DNA of 27,415 nucleotides from a virus. The translations under genes and the position numbers were made by a program. Below are positions 17,079 through 26,124 of the stretch, piece after piece. The notes under the pieces are model-generated. The model was not told where the DNA came from, made no database searches, and saw only the letters and a program-made list of their open reading frames with translations. Location of the stretch: positions 1 through 27,415 of IMG/VR virus record IMGVR_UViG_3300020468_000060. One strand, given 5' to 3'. The stretch's first letter is position 1. Each line of letters starts with the position of its first letter.

Positions 17079-20000
17079 ATGAAGAGGGTAATAGTAAGGG
17101 TCAGTGATAACTATAGTCTAGATTCTGCAACGTCAGCAATCTTGAAATTATATGGTTACTTAACCTTTGTAGAATATTTTAAAACTTTTTCCATAGTATC
17201 GTTTGATTGTCCTGAGAGATATGAGAGCGTTATCTTGGATCAACTCAGAGCATTAAATGTTGTTAAGAAAGCAACATGGGATGAGAATAGAATTTCTTGT
17301 AATCCAATACAAGAGTCTCAGTTAACAACTGTAACTAGTGGGTCTACCACTCTAAACTCTACTGGAGAAAACAATACAACTAGTAATACTAGATCCTTAA
17401 CAGGAAGTGGAACAGGTACAATATATGTCAAAGTAGACTCTACGAGTGGAAACGATTTGTTCGTATTTTCACAGACACAAGGTGGTTCATATACAACATA
17501 CGCAAACCAAACTGGTTTCTTAGACGGAGCAACATATACTTTTGATCAGAGTGATTCATCTAACGCTGGTCACCCAATGTTATTCTCTATAACTCCAGAT
17601 GGCACACATACTACTGGGGGAGTATCTTTCAATACAGGTGTAACTACATCAGGAACTGCAGGACAAGCTGGTGCATCAGTAGAATTAGTAGTAAGTTCTG
17701 CAACACCATCTATACTATATTTTTACAATGTAACTACTGCTGGAATGGGACGTTATGGTGCATCTCCAAACAAATATGGTACTATAAACATATTTGACTA
17801 CTGGCATTTAGATAGAATTACAAAACAAGATAGGCAATATTTAAACAGACAATTTAGTTACAGTCAGCAAGGTGAAGGTGCTGACCTATACGTCATTGAT
17901 ACTGGTGTAAGAGGAGCAAGTAGACCTACAGGTAACAACGCAGCATTACATTCTGAACTATATGACCCAAACTTTGTATCTGACTTAAACGGTACTACAG
18001 AACAACAGAACTATAGAGTATTCCAGTTATCACATTATGCTGGTGGTTATGGATCTAATAACGAAGATGACAATGGACATGGTACTCACTGTGCTATTTT
18101 GGCGGCTGGGAGAACTGCTGGCGTGTCAAAGAGATCAAAGATATATGCACTTAAGGCATTTGATAGTACATTATCAGCATCTTATACGAACATACTTAGT
18201 GCTTATCAGGCAGTTATAGATCACAACACCAGTGGTAATGCAAATTATAAAGGTAGTAATCGTCCAGCTGTTATCAACTCATCCTTTGGTCCTACTATAC
18301 CAACACAGAATTATCCTTACGTTGAATTAAATGACGCTGGTTCCGACAGTGGAACTGATGAAGAGTTATTAGACGACATTGAAGGAACTATATCAAGCAC
18401 ATACAATATTATTATTGTAAGGTCAGCTGGTAATGGATTTAAAAATAGTGCGGATGCCTTTGCAGGACCTATACAAGCAAAGTGTATTGCTGGTTCAAGG
18501 ACTGCAGGATATGCTGACAATACCAATGGTGGTATAAACAATGTAGATGCAAATCAAAATAAAGTATCTGTTGGTGCAACTGAGTATAATGATAGATGGG
18601 CAAACTTCTCAAACTATGGTGCTGGCGTAACATTAGTAGCACCAGGTTCTAGAATCTTAGTTCCACAATATGATTGGTTAGCAAACACACCTCAGACAAG
18701 TGCAAGTAACTATACAGTTATAAGTGGTACATCATTCTCAGCACCTTTAGTTGCTGGTATTGCTCTGGCGTGGTGTGGTGCAAATGGATACACACTCACT
18801 ACAAATAATTTAACAGGAACATTTAAAACTTTCTGTAGAACCACTGATGCTACTGGAGATATAAGAAAAGGTTCATCCACATACTATCCAACTAATAGTA
18901 TAGAAGATAAGAAATTAATAGACAATCCATATGTAACTTTAGCAGGAAATAATTTCTTAGAGATAAAGTTCAACCCTGCTGACTCTTCTCATTTCCTAGG
19001 AAATGTTGGTAAGAAATGTCAGTTGAGAACAACTGGATCTACAGCGGGATCTGGTGGTTCAGTATCAAACACTTACAATATAACAGTAACCGCACCTAGT
19101 GCTTCATATTACACATTAAATGGAACTGATAGAAATGGTAATGTTAGTGGTAACAATGCAGGAGTAACTATAAGTGTTGGAGATACATTAAACTTTAACT
19201 TATCAAACGTAGCGGGTAGTCACCCAACATACTTTAAAACAGTTCAAGGAACTGGAACTGGTAATCAAGTAAACACACCAGCTGCAACAGGACAAGGTGC
19301 CACTGGAAACTCTGTTCTATCATGGACACCAAACGCTACAGGAACTTACTATTATCAATGCTCTGCCCATAACTCAATGTATGGAGCTGTTACAGTTCAA
19401 TCAGCATCTGGTGGATCAGGTGGTATTACTGTTGGTGGTATAGATGTCTCAGGTTTAGCACAATCTGGATGGTTAACTATACAAGCAGAAAGTGGAGTTA
19501 ATAATAGTATTACTGTACAGAATAGTTCAAATGCTACTGCTGGTACAACAGGTGGTGGTTCAAATAATTACTTAGCACTAATAGATCCAGAAGCAAAAAC
19601 CCACGAAAGTATTGATGGCGTAGTCTATACATCAACTACATTACGTTCGCAGACAGATGCACAAGAAGCAGCTGGTACAGGTTCATATACCAACGTAGCA
19701 TACTACCCATTAGATTCAGGTGTTGATTTTGATTATTCAGGAACTGGTTCTACACTCACTAAAAAAATAGGTGCATTCTTCCCATATGTTGATAGCAGTG
19801 TAACATGGACAACATCCAGTGGTGCATTAAATGGTAGTCCATATGCAAACGGTGCAACTGTTAGTGTGCAATTAGGACTTGCTGGAACAACTTTTGCTAA
19901 TGAACCTACATTTGAAGCGTATACACTTAGTGGAGATGGTCTAGGTGCATCTGGATTGACATTCAATACTTCAACAGGTGAGTTATCTGGAACTGTAACA

Positions 20001-22967
20001 TCAGATTATCTTGATACTACCTTCAACTTTACTGTTACTGAAAACGTAACTCAAAATGCTCGTGCATACTCATTCACTACAACAGGAACTGGTGTTCTAA
20101 TAACTGTTACAGGAAACCCTGTATCTACAACAATAGAAGCTGGGGCAAATGTCAATGCTACCTTTGGTCCTGTTGCTGCTACAAGTTCTGATGGTTCTAC
20201 TATCTTATACCAGTGGGAATACTCAAGTAATGGTGGTGCTGGTTGGTCTAACGTAACTAACGGTGGTTTCTATAGTGGTGCAACATTGTCAACATTAACT
20301 GTAGATGATCAATACTCACTCAACACTTATCAGTACAGATGTAAGATGTCTTCATCAACATCTATTGCACCAGGCACAACTACTGCTGCAACACTTACTG
20401 TAACTCGTGTAATTACTGTAGACACACAACCAAGTAATTCTCAACCAATGGCACCCGCAGCTGGATCATTTACCACTGCTGCTAGTACAAAAGATGCTGC
20501 AACTGTTATATATCAATGGCAGATATCACAGAATGGAGATGGCACAACATACGCTGATATAGGTGGTGCTAATAGTACAACATATACTACAGGTAGTACA
20601 TCATACGACAATGACTACGGTGACTACTATAGATGTAAATTAAACGTTGCTGGTGCTGCTGAAGTATTCACTAATCCTGCAAGAAACTTAGTACAAAGAA
20701 CAATCAATGTAACATCTCAACCAGTTAATATAACTGGTGCAGTTGGTGGTACATCATCATTTGGTGTTGCTGCAACTACATCTGATAATGATGCAGGAGA
20801 CATTACATACCAGTGGCAAGTATCAATAACCTCTGGTGCTTCATGGTCTAATGTATCTGAGGGAAGTGGTGGTACAACAGTAACTTATACAACTCCTACA
20901 TTAACTACAGCATACGATTCTTATCAATACCGTTGTTTATTATCAGCAAATGGTGCAACAACTATACCGTCTAACGTTGCTACATTACAAGTAGAAACTG
21001 TAACTGTGGTTGTATCAACTCAACCAAACAGTGCTTCAGTAAATGAAGGTTCCACTGCAACATTCAGTACACTCGGTGATGTTACCATGGCACCTGTTGG
21101 TGGTAACGCAGCTTCATCATCATTCGAGACAGAACAATTTGATACTCCTAGTGGTGGTGGAGGTGGTGCTGCTGGACAGTCATCACATAGTCCTAGTGTC
21201 ACATATCAGTGGGAGCAATCTAATCATGGTAATAAAGTTATTAACGTTACAGTTGGAGTTGACACAGTAGGTGGTCAAGCAACAGGTGTATTTTACTTAT
21301 TTGGTTTAGAAAAACCTGCCCTTAGTGCATATAGGGGACACACTTTTACTTTTGATCAGTCAGATTCTTCTAATGCTAATTACAATAATCAACATCATCC
21401 ATTGATGCTCAGTACAACTTTAGATGGAGAGTTAGCTGGTGGAACTCATTACAATACAGGTGTTACCTATAAGTTGGATGGCGTTACTGTAACTATGGCA
21501 AATTATGTTAGTGGATTTGTCGCTGCTACTACTCGTCAAGTAATATGGAATATACCTAGCAGTGCGACTGGCACCATTTATTACTGGTGTCATTTCCATA
21601 CAGGTCAAGGTAATGCTTTGAATACAGCTGATTCAACTTGGAATACAGTTGCGGGAGCAACTTCTGCATCATATACAACTGCTGCAACTACATACGCTGC
21701 AGATCATCAAGACTCATATCGTTGTAAGATAGATGCTGTTGGAGCATCTGCTTCGGCATATACTAATGATGTTGATCTTACAGTTGTAAGAACATTTTCT
21801 ATTACTGCACAACCATCTAACACAACTGTTAACGAAGGTGGTACTGGAACATTCTCAGTATCAAGCACATCTAGTAGTGGAACTCCAACATACCAGTGGA
21901 ATAGATCTGATGATGGTGGAAACAATTATACTCAGGTAGCAGGAGCAACGAGTGCATCGTATACAACTCCAACAACCACGTTTGCTGCAGACAACAATGA
22001 CCGTTATACATGTACTGTATCTCTTGTAGGTTCATCTGCTCCTATCACATCTACATTTGCTTTACTAACAATCTTACGTGTCATATCAATCGGCACACAA
22101 CCACAAAACGTTGGTGTTATTGAAGGACAGACTGCAACACTTAACATAGTTGCATCAATAACAAGTGATGTTATTACATATCAGTGGCAGAAGTCTGTTG
22201 ATAATGCAGCAACTTGGAGTAATATAAATGGTGCTAACACAGCAACGTATACAACTCCCGCTACAGTTTATCCAACAAACCCCTCAGAACAATTCCGTTG
22301 TATATTAAGTAATCCAAATGCTACAACAGTTACATCGAATGCAGCAACACTCACTGTTAATGAGTCTGAGTTCGTATCTGCACCTAGTTCCATCACTCCT
22401 GTTATTGATACTGATACCAGTAAAACATTCTCTAGACAACCTGTAATCAATACATCAGCATATGTTGTAGAGTATTCTGGATCAGTTCACTTCTCTAGTT
22501 TCTGGAGAATAAGAAGAGTTAGTGATAACGTCACTGTGTATAACACAGCAGACACATTTGCTAGTGGTGATACTGGTAATAAAACATCTATCACTGTTCC
22601 ATCTGGAACTCTAGACTTTGATACCGCATACTCTGTACAGGTTAAATTTAGAGATAACGCTGGTCTTGAGAGTGCATTCTCATCAGCAGTAAACTTTACA
22701 ACTCCATTAGTTGATCAACCAGATATACAAACTATTACACCAGCATTCAACCCAACAATAAATGTTGCTAGTATACAGATGAAGACTGGTTACACACATT
22801 CATCTAGTGATTGGCAATTTTCTCCTGCAAATACCTTTGCAACTATCGTTCACCAATCTCTTGGTAACTCAACAAACTTACTATCTTATACCTTACCTGG
22901 TGCAGTAAACTTAAGTGCTAATACTACATACTATGTAAGAATTAGATTCAACATCAATCCTACCTAA
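17079..22967 (+). CDS. Virion-type subtilisin-like serine protease with cupredoxin and Ig domains
   Basis: 1962 residues. Residues 1-75 resemble a subtilase inhibitor-I9 prodomain. A cupredoxin-like domain (112-225) sits between it and the S8 catalytic domain (about 235-580). The triad is intact: D274 in YVIDTG, H334 in NGHGTHC, S552 in SGTSFSAP, with oxyanion N452 in RSAGNG. Then come a copper-type cupredoxin (664-775; H715, C761, H764, M767), a linker, a putative-Ig segment (NTSTGELSGT, about residue 965), six Ig-like units (about 1008-1760) with a third cupredoxin inside the fourth, and two Fn3-like units to the end. No signal peptide is seen, which fits a protein assembled in the phage rather than secreted. 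It ends two bases before gp13. Likely a structural or tail-associated enzyme acting on cell surface, extracellular polymer or a phage precursor. The protease call is strong; the biological role is inferred. Confidence 0.85.
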   Translation: MKRVIVRVSDNYSLDSATSAILKLYGYLTFVEYFKTFSIVSFDCPERYESVILDQLRALNVVKKATWDENRISCNPIQESQLTTVTSGSTTLNSTGENNTTSNTRSLTGSGTGTIYVKVDSTSGNDLFVFSQTQGGSYTTYANQTGFLDGATYTFDQSDSSNAGHPMLFSITPDGTHTTGGVSFNTGVTTSGTAGQAGASVELVVSSATPSILYFYNVTTAGMGRYGASPNKYGTINIFDYWHLDRITKQDRQYLNRQFSYSQQGEGADLYVIDTGVRGASRPTGNNAALHSELYDPNFVSDLNGTTEQQNYRVFQLSHYAGGYGSNNEDDNGHGTHCAILAAGRTAGVSKRSKIYALKAFDSTLSASYTNILSAYQAVIDHNTSGNANYKGSNRPAVINSSFGPTIPTQNYPYVELNDAGSDSGTDEELLDDIEGTISSTYNIIIVRSAGNGFKNSADAFAGPIQAKCIAGSRTAGYADNTNGGINNVDANQNKVSVGATEYNDRWANFSNYGAGVTLVAPGSRILVPQYDWLANTPQTSASNYTVISGTSFSAPLVAGIALAWCGANGYTLTTNNLTGTFKTFCRTTDATGDIRKGSSTYYPTNSIEDKKLIDNPYVTLAGNNFLEIKFNPADSSHFLGNVGKKCQLRTTGSTAGSGGSVSNTYNITVTAPSASYYTLNGTDRNGNVSGNNAGVTISVGDTLNFNLSNVAGSHPTYFKTVQGTGTGNQVNTPAATGQGATGNSVLSWTPNATGTYYYQCSAHNSMYGAVTVQSASGGSGGITVGGIDVSGLAQSGWLTIQAESGVNNSITVQNSSNATAGTTGGGSNNYLALIDPEAKTHESIDGVVYTSTTLRSQTDAQEAAGTGSYTNVAYYPLDSGVDFDYSGTGSTLTKKIGAFFPYVDSSVTWTTSSGALNGSPYANGATVSVQLGLAGTTFANEPTFEAYTLSGDGLGASGLTFNTSTGELSGTVTSDYLDTTFNFTVTENVTQNARAYSFTTTGTGVLITVTGNPVSTTIEAGANVNATFGPVAATSSDGSTILYQWEYSSNGGAGWSNVTNGGFYSGATLSTLTVDDQYSLNTYQYRCKMSSSTSIAPGTTTAATLTVTRVITVDTQPSNSQPMAPAAGSFTTAASTKDAATVIYQWQISQNGDGTTYADIGGANSTTYTTGSTSYDNDYGDYYRCKLNVAGAAEVFTNPARNLVQRTINVTSQPVNITGAVGGTSSFGVAATTSDNDAGDITYQWQVSITSGASWSNVSEGSGGTTVTYTTPTLTTAYDSYQYRCLLSANGATTIPSNVATLQVETVTVVVSTQPNSASVNEGSTATFSTLGDVTMAPVGGNAASSSFETEQFDTPSGGGGGAAGQSSHSPSVTYQWEQSNHGNKVINVTVGVDTVGGQATGVFYLFGLEKPALSAYRGHTFTFDQSDSSNANYNNQHHPLMLSTTLDGELAGGTHYNTGVTYKLDGVTVTMANYVSGFVAATTRQVIWNIPSSATGTIYYWCHFHTGQGNALNTADSTWNTVAGATSASYTTAATTYAADHQDSYRCKIDAVGASASAYTNDVDLTVVRTFSITAQPSNTTVNEGGTGTFSVSSTSSSGTPTYQWNRSDDGGNNYTQVAGATSASYTTPTTTFAADNNDRYTCTVSLVGSSAPITSTFALLTILRVISIGTQPQNVGVIEGQTATLNIVASITSDVITYQWQKSVDNAATWSNINGANTATYTTPATVYPTNPSEQFRCILSNPNATTVTSNAATLTVNESEFVSAPSSITPVIDTDTSKTFSRQPVINTSAYVVEYSGSVHFSSFWRIRRVSDNVTVYNTADTFASGDTGNKTSITVPSGTLDFDTAYSVQVKFRDNAGLESAFSSAVNFTTPLVDQPDIQTITPAFNPTINVASIQMKTGYTHSSSDWQFSPANTFATIVHQSLGNSTNLLSYTLPGAVNLSANTTYYVRIRFNINPT
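17412..17753 (+). repeat. Cupredoxin-like domain A (prodomain side), ligand-poor
   Basis: Carries TFDQSDSSNAGHPMLFS (residues 154-170, H165), nearly the same as domain C, then a closing strand ILYFYNVTTAGMG where the usual Cys and second His are missing but a Met is present. Probably cannot hold type-1 copper; may be structural. Confidence 0.6.
19068..19403 (+). repeat. Cupredoxin-like domain B with full copper-ligand set
   Basis: Begins near TYNITVTAPSASYYTLNG; H715 lies in GSHPTYF, and the closing loop YYYQCSAHNSMYG gives C761, H764 and M767. This is the His-Cys-His-Met ligand pattern of plastocyanin-type copper proteins. Confidence 0.7.
20101..22360 (+). repeat. Six Ig-like repeats (YQW...YRC type)
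   Basis: Unit pattern: QP.....G..a.F, YQW..S..., W..(V/I)..A.S.(T/S)YTT, Y.YRC, ...LTV, about 95 residues. Starts are near 20101, 20403, 20700, 21000, 21790 and 22075. Each has a paired W and C as in Ig folds. Unit 4 is interrupted by cupredoxin domain C. Such arrays are common on phage structural proteins and may bind carbohydrate or cell surface. Confidence 0.75.
21235..21620 (+). repeat. Cupredoxin-like domain C, nested in Ig unit 4
   Basis: Contains TFTFDQSDSSNA, then QHHPLMLS (H1440) and a closing loop YYWCHFHTGQGN (C1504, H1507, Q1510). Gln takes the place of the axial Met, as in stellacyanin. The Ig unit resumes at STWNTVAGATSASYTT. Confidence 0.65.
22375..22964 (+). repeat. Two fibronectin-III-like units at the subtilase C-terminus
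   Basis: Unit 1 runs from TPVIDTDTSKTFSRQPVI to SSAVNFTTP; it has SSFWRIRRV and TAYSVQVKFRDNAG, a typical Fn3 'YxVxVxxxDxxG' strand. Unit 2 starts at PDIQTITPAFN and ends at TTYYVRIRFNINPT. The second unit stops right after its last core strand. Confidence 0.6.
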
Positions 22968-22968
22968 C

Positions 22969-23784
22969 ATGGCTTCCCCATCAACCAGACAAGGACTTAT
23001 AGATTATGCATTGCGTCAAAACGGTGCACCAGTCCTAGAAATAAACATAGAGGATGATCAAATCAATGACCTCGTGGATGATGCTATCCAGTTTTTTAAT
23101 GAAAGACATATGGATGGTTACATCAGAACCCATTTAAAAGTACAGTACAGTCAGTTGATGTTGGATGATATGACAACAGATACTGATACCACTGTAAGTT
23201 CTGGAACATCATCTGGTCAGACTGTCACATTCAAAGAGCAGAACAACTACATCAAGATGCCACCATACGTGACATCTGTTATTAAGTGTTTTGATTTTGT
23301 ATCTAAGAATGTCACAAACTTATTTGATGTTAGATATCAGTGGAGATTGAATGACCTTTGGGATCTTACACAGACAGAGATTCTTACATATGAAATGGTC
23401 AATAGAAGATTAGAAGATATCTACTATCTGTTAGAGGGACAGAAACAGATTAGATTTCAAAGACGTGGTGATAGATTATATCTTGATTTAGATTTTAAGA
23501 CTGATGTTCCTGCAGATCAGTTCTTAGTTCTCGAATGTTATCGTGCAGTTGATCCTACACAATTTGAGGATGTTTATAATGACGTATGGTTAAAGAGATA
23601 TGTGACTGCATTGATTCAAAGGCAGTGGGGTACTAACTTAATAAAGTTTCAAGGAGCACAGTTGCCAGGTGGAATTACAATGAATGGTGAGTTTATATAC
23701 AACGAGGGTAAAGAAAAGGTAGCAAAGTTAGAGACTGAAATGCTTACACAGTATGAAATGCCACCTCTAGACATGATAGGATAA
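22969..23784 (+). CDS. gp13: Neck protein gp13
   Basis: 271 residues, ATG two bases after the subtilase stop. The N-terminus (MASPSTRQGLIDYALRQNGAP, then VLEINIEDDQINDLVDDAIQ) is the conserved opening of T4-like gp13 proteins. gp13 and gp14 form the neck at the portal vertex, to which the tail joins after DNA packaging. T4 gp13 is about 309 residues; this one is slightly shorter, as in cyanophages. The gene is followed by gp14 with a one-base overlap (TAATG), giving the same order as T4. High confidence in identity, based on recognised sequence plus context. Confidence 0.92.
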   Translation: MASPSTRQGLIDYALRQNGAPVLEINIEDDQINDLVDDAIQFFNERHMDGYIRTHLKVQYSQLMLDDMTTDTDTTVSSGTSSGQTVTFKEQNNYIKMPPYVTSVIKCFDFVSKNVTNLFDVRYQWRLNDLWDLTQTEILTYEMVNRRLEDIYYLLEGQKQIRFQRRGDRLYLDLDFKTDVPADQFLVLECYRAVDPTQFEDVYNDVWLKRYVTALIQRQWGTNLIKFQGAQLPGGITMNGEFIYNEGKEKVAKLETEMLTQYEMPPLDMIG

Positions 23785-25121
23785 TGGCAAGAAACACCTA
23801 CTTCACAAATGGTACTAGGAACGAACAGTTCTTACAGCAAAATCTTACTGAGGAATTCATTAAGATGTTTGGTATGGATATTCTCTATTGCCCTAGAGAA
23901 ATAATGTTAACTGATGGTGTATTTAATGAAGAGGTCATAGGTCAATTTAATGACTCATATATTATAGAAGCATATATGGAAAACTTTGATGGTTTCCAAG
24001 GTGGTGGAGATTTACTTACAAAGTTTGGTGTAGCACAAACTGATGAAATAACTATGGTCGTTTCATCTCAAAGATTTACAGATCTTATATCACAATTTCT
24101 TTTACTAGACAAAGATTATAAAGCTCCAGAAAGACCACAAGAAGGTGATCTAATATACTTACCACTTACTGCTAACTACTTTGAAATTAAATTCGTAGAG
24201 CATGAAGAACCATTCTATCAATTAGGTAAAGGATATGTCTACAAACTTAGAGCAGAATTATTTGAATACAGCGACGAGCAAGGCGATGTATTTGCTGGAG
24301 ATGATGAGATTGTTGATTACGGTTACACTGTTAAGCATTACTATCTCACAACTGCTGGTATCACAGCAACAGGCACTTCTGTACTAGATGGTGGTGCATT
24401 GAGTAATATCTTTATTACTGATAATGGTAGCAGTTATAATGAAACACCTCTAATAACTATCACAGGAGATGGCACGGGTGCAACTGCAGAAGCATTCTTA
24501 GTTAATATAACTCTTAGTGGTGGTTCACCAACTGCATCTGCTGTGATTAGAGGAGTTGTAAAAGAAGGACAGATAAGATCTGTTAACATAGTAAGCGGAG
24601 GTGCAGACTATGATGAGGACAGAGTTTCTATAAATGTAACAGCACCTGATACTGGTGGAGTTAATGCAACTTTAGTCCCCACATTTACTAATGGAGTATT
24701 AACTTCAATTAACATTTTATCAGGTGGATCTGGTTACAAGAGTGTAAAACTCATAGATATAACTAACGGTGGTAGTGGTTACACAAGTGCAACTGTTGCA
24801 TTTACTGCTGCACCTTCTGGTCTAACTGGTACATTCGCAGTACCAGAACAAGTCACTGGTGCTACATCTGCAGCAACTGCTCAACTAGTTGAGTGGGATG
24901 CTCAGGAAGGTTGGGTCAAACTTAAGTCCCCAACTGGTTCATTTGTTATAGGAGAATCCATGGTAGGTGATACTTCGGGTGCTACTATGATTCTAGATAA
25001 TAGAAATGAACAGGCAACCGCTGATCCTAAATACTCAGAGAGTGTAACTTTTGAATCTCTAGGTGATGACATTATGGACTTTAGTGAAGGAAACCCATTT
25101 GGAATAGCAGGAAACTTATAA
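23784..25121 (+). CDS. gp14: Neck protein gp14 with large C-terminal insertion
   Basis: 445 residues. The first 190 (MARNTYFTNGTRNEQFLQQ..., EEFIKMFGMDILYCPRE) and last 25 (ESLGDDIMDFSEGNPFGIAG) match the T4-like gp14 pattern; gp14 pairs with gp13 in the neck. T4 gp14 is about 256 residues, so about 190 extra residues are present between them. The insertion (about 24350-25010) has at least four GxGY-type beta motifs and an FVIGESMVGDTSGAT strand, both like segments of the giant fibre. The insertion may decorate the neck outside. Start overlaps the gp13 stop by one base and gp15 follows after one base. Confidence 0.92.
   Translation: MARNTYFTNGTRNEQFLQQNLTEEFIKMFGMDILYCPREIMLTDGVFNEEVIGQFNDSYIIEAYMENFDGFQGGGDLLTKFGVAQTDEITMVVSSQRFTDLISQFLLLDKDYKAPERPQEGDLIYLPLTANYFEIKFVEHEEPFYQLGKGYVYKLRAELFEYSDEQGDVFAGDDEIVDYGYTVKHYYLTTAGITATGTSVLDGGALSNIFITDNGSSYNETPLITITGDGTGATAEAFLVNITLSGGSPTASAVIRGVVKEGQIRSVNIVSGGADYDEDRVSINVTAPDTGGVNATLVPTFTNGVLTSINILSGGSGYKSVKLIDITNGGSGYTSATVAFTAAPSGLTGTFAVPEQVTGATSAATAQLVEWDAQEGWVKLKSPTGSFVIGESMVGDTSGATMILDNRNEQATADPKYSESVTFESLGDDIMDFSEGNPFGIAGNL
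24390..24850 (+). repeat. GxGY beta-motif repeats inside gp14
   Basis: FITDNGSSYNE (about 24410), NIVSGGADYDE (24586), NILSGGSGYKS (24712) and DITNGGSGYTS (24757) are repeats of the same strand-turn unit, each followed by a beta segment. They parallel copies at 6040-7110 in the giant fibre. Confidence 0.7.
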
Positions 25122-25122
25122 C

Positions 25123-26124
25123 ATGTTAGGTGCATACACATACAATAAAATTATTAGAAAGTGCGTTATTGGATTCGGTACTCTTTTTAATAACATAGAA
25201 TGTCGTAAAGAAAACGCAGACGGTTCAATATACAGTAGGATGAAAGTACCACTAGCGTACGGTCCTCGACAGAAATTTTTAGCAAGACTAGAACAACAAG
25301 CAGATCTAAACCAAAAGGTTGCGATCACAGTTCCCCGTTTGTCTTTTGAAATGACAGGGATATCATATGATGCTGCTAGAAAACTTGCTCCCACTACACT
25401 TACTTTAAAATCTAGTGATAAGGATACAGTAAAGAAACAATTTACTCCCGTACCATATAATATTGATTTTGAATTAAATGTAATATCAAAAACAAATGAT
25501 GAAGCGTTAGAAATAACAGAACAAATACTACCATTATTCCAACCGTCATATCAAATGACTATCAGATTAGTTGATGATATGAGTGACTTCAGAGACATTC
25601 CTATCATACTCAATAGTGTAAACTATAGTGATGACTATGAAGGTTCATTTGATGACAAGAAAATTACTTTGATTACAATGAATTTTACTTGTAAGTCATA
25701 CATCTTCGGACCTGTAGGAACTCAAGGACCTATCAAGAAAGCAAAAGTGGATACTTATACAACTACAGATCTTTCTGCTACAAGGCAAGTTTCATATCAG
25801 GTTGTACCTAAAGCAAAAACAGACAAGGATCAAGATGGTACCACTGAATTGGTTAGTGCTATCAATACAAGAAACCTTGTTATACAAGTTCTTGACTACA
25901 GTAATATTCCTACTCAGTCATACATTGAGATAGGAAACGAAGTCATGTATGTGAAGAGTAAGACTTCACCTGATAAGTTAAATGTACGTCGTGCACAGAA
26001 CGGAACAAAAGCAGGATCTGCAAATGCAGCAACACCTGTTGATGTAATCTCTGCTGCAGATGATGCATTACTAACTGCTGGTGATGACTTCGGATTCGGT
26101 GAAACAACTTCTTATTATGAATAA
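25123..26124 (+). CDS. gp15: Tail sheath stabiliser / tail completion protein gp15
   Basis: 333 residues. The N-terminal two thirds (MLGAYTYNKIIRKCVIGFGTLFNNIECRK, split as read; RMKVPLAYGPRQKFLARL; FELNVISKTNDEALEITEQI) match T4-like gp15, which caps the tail tube and contracted sheath end and binds the neck. T4 gp15 is about 272 residues. The extra C-terminal part (about residues 228-333) has an IEIGNEVMYVKS...NVRRAQNGT module, a beta motif common in phage structural proteins. Gene order gp14-gp15-gp16 supports the call. Confidence 0.92.
   Translation: MLGAYTYNKIIRKCVIGFGTLFNNIECRKENADGSIYSRMKVPLAYGPRQKFLARLEQQADLNQKVAITVPRLSFEMTGISYDAARKLAPTTLTLKSSDKDTVKKQFTPVPYNIDFELNVISKTNDEALEITEQILPLFQPSYQMTIRLVDDMSDFRDIPIILNSVNYSDDYEGSFDDKKITLITMNFTCKSYIFGPVGTQGPIKKAKVDTYTTTDLSATRQVSYQVVPKAKTDKDQDGTTELVSAINTRNLVIQVLDYSNIPTQSYIEIGNEVMYVKSKTSPDKLNVRRAQNGTKAGSANAATPVDVISAADDALLTAGDDFGFGETTSYYE

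Noticed and set aside
18990-19005. Perfect 16-base palindrome CATTTCCTAGGAAATG in the subtilase gene
   Set aside because: About 0.4 such palindromes are expected by chance in a window this long; no loop, no T-run and no neighbouring site support it.
19068-19403. Photosynthetic plastocyanin (petE) auxiliary gene
   Set aside because: The cupredoxin is one domain of a giant structural protease, not a free plastocyanin with a signal peptide.
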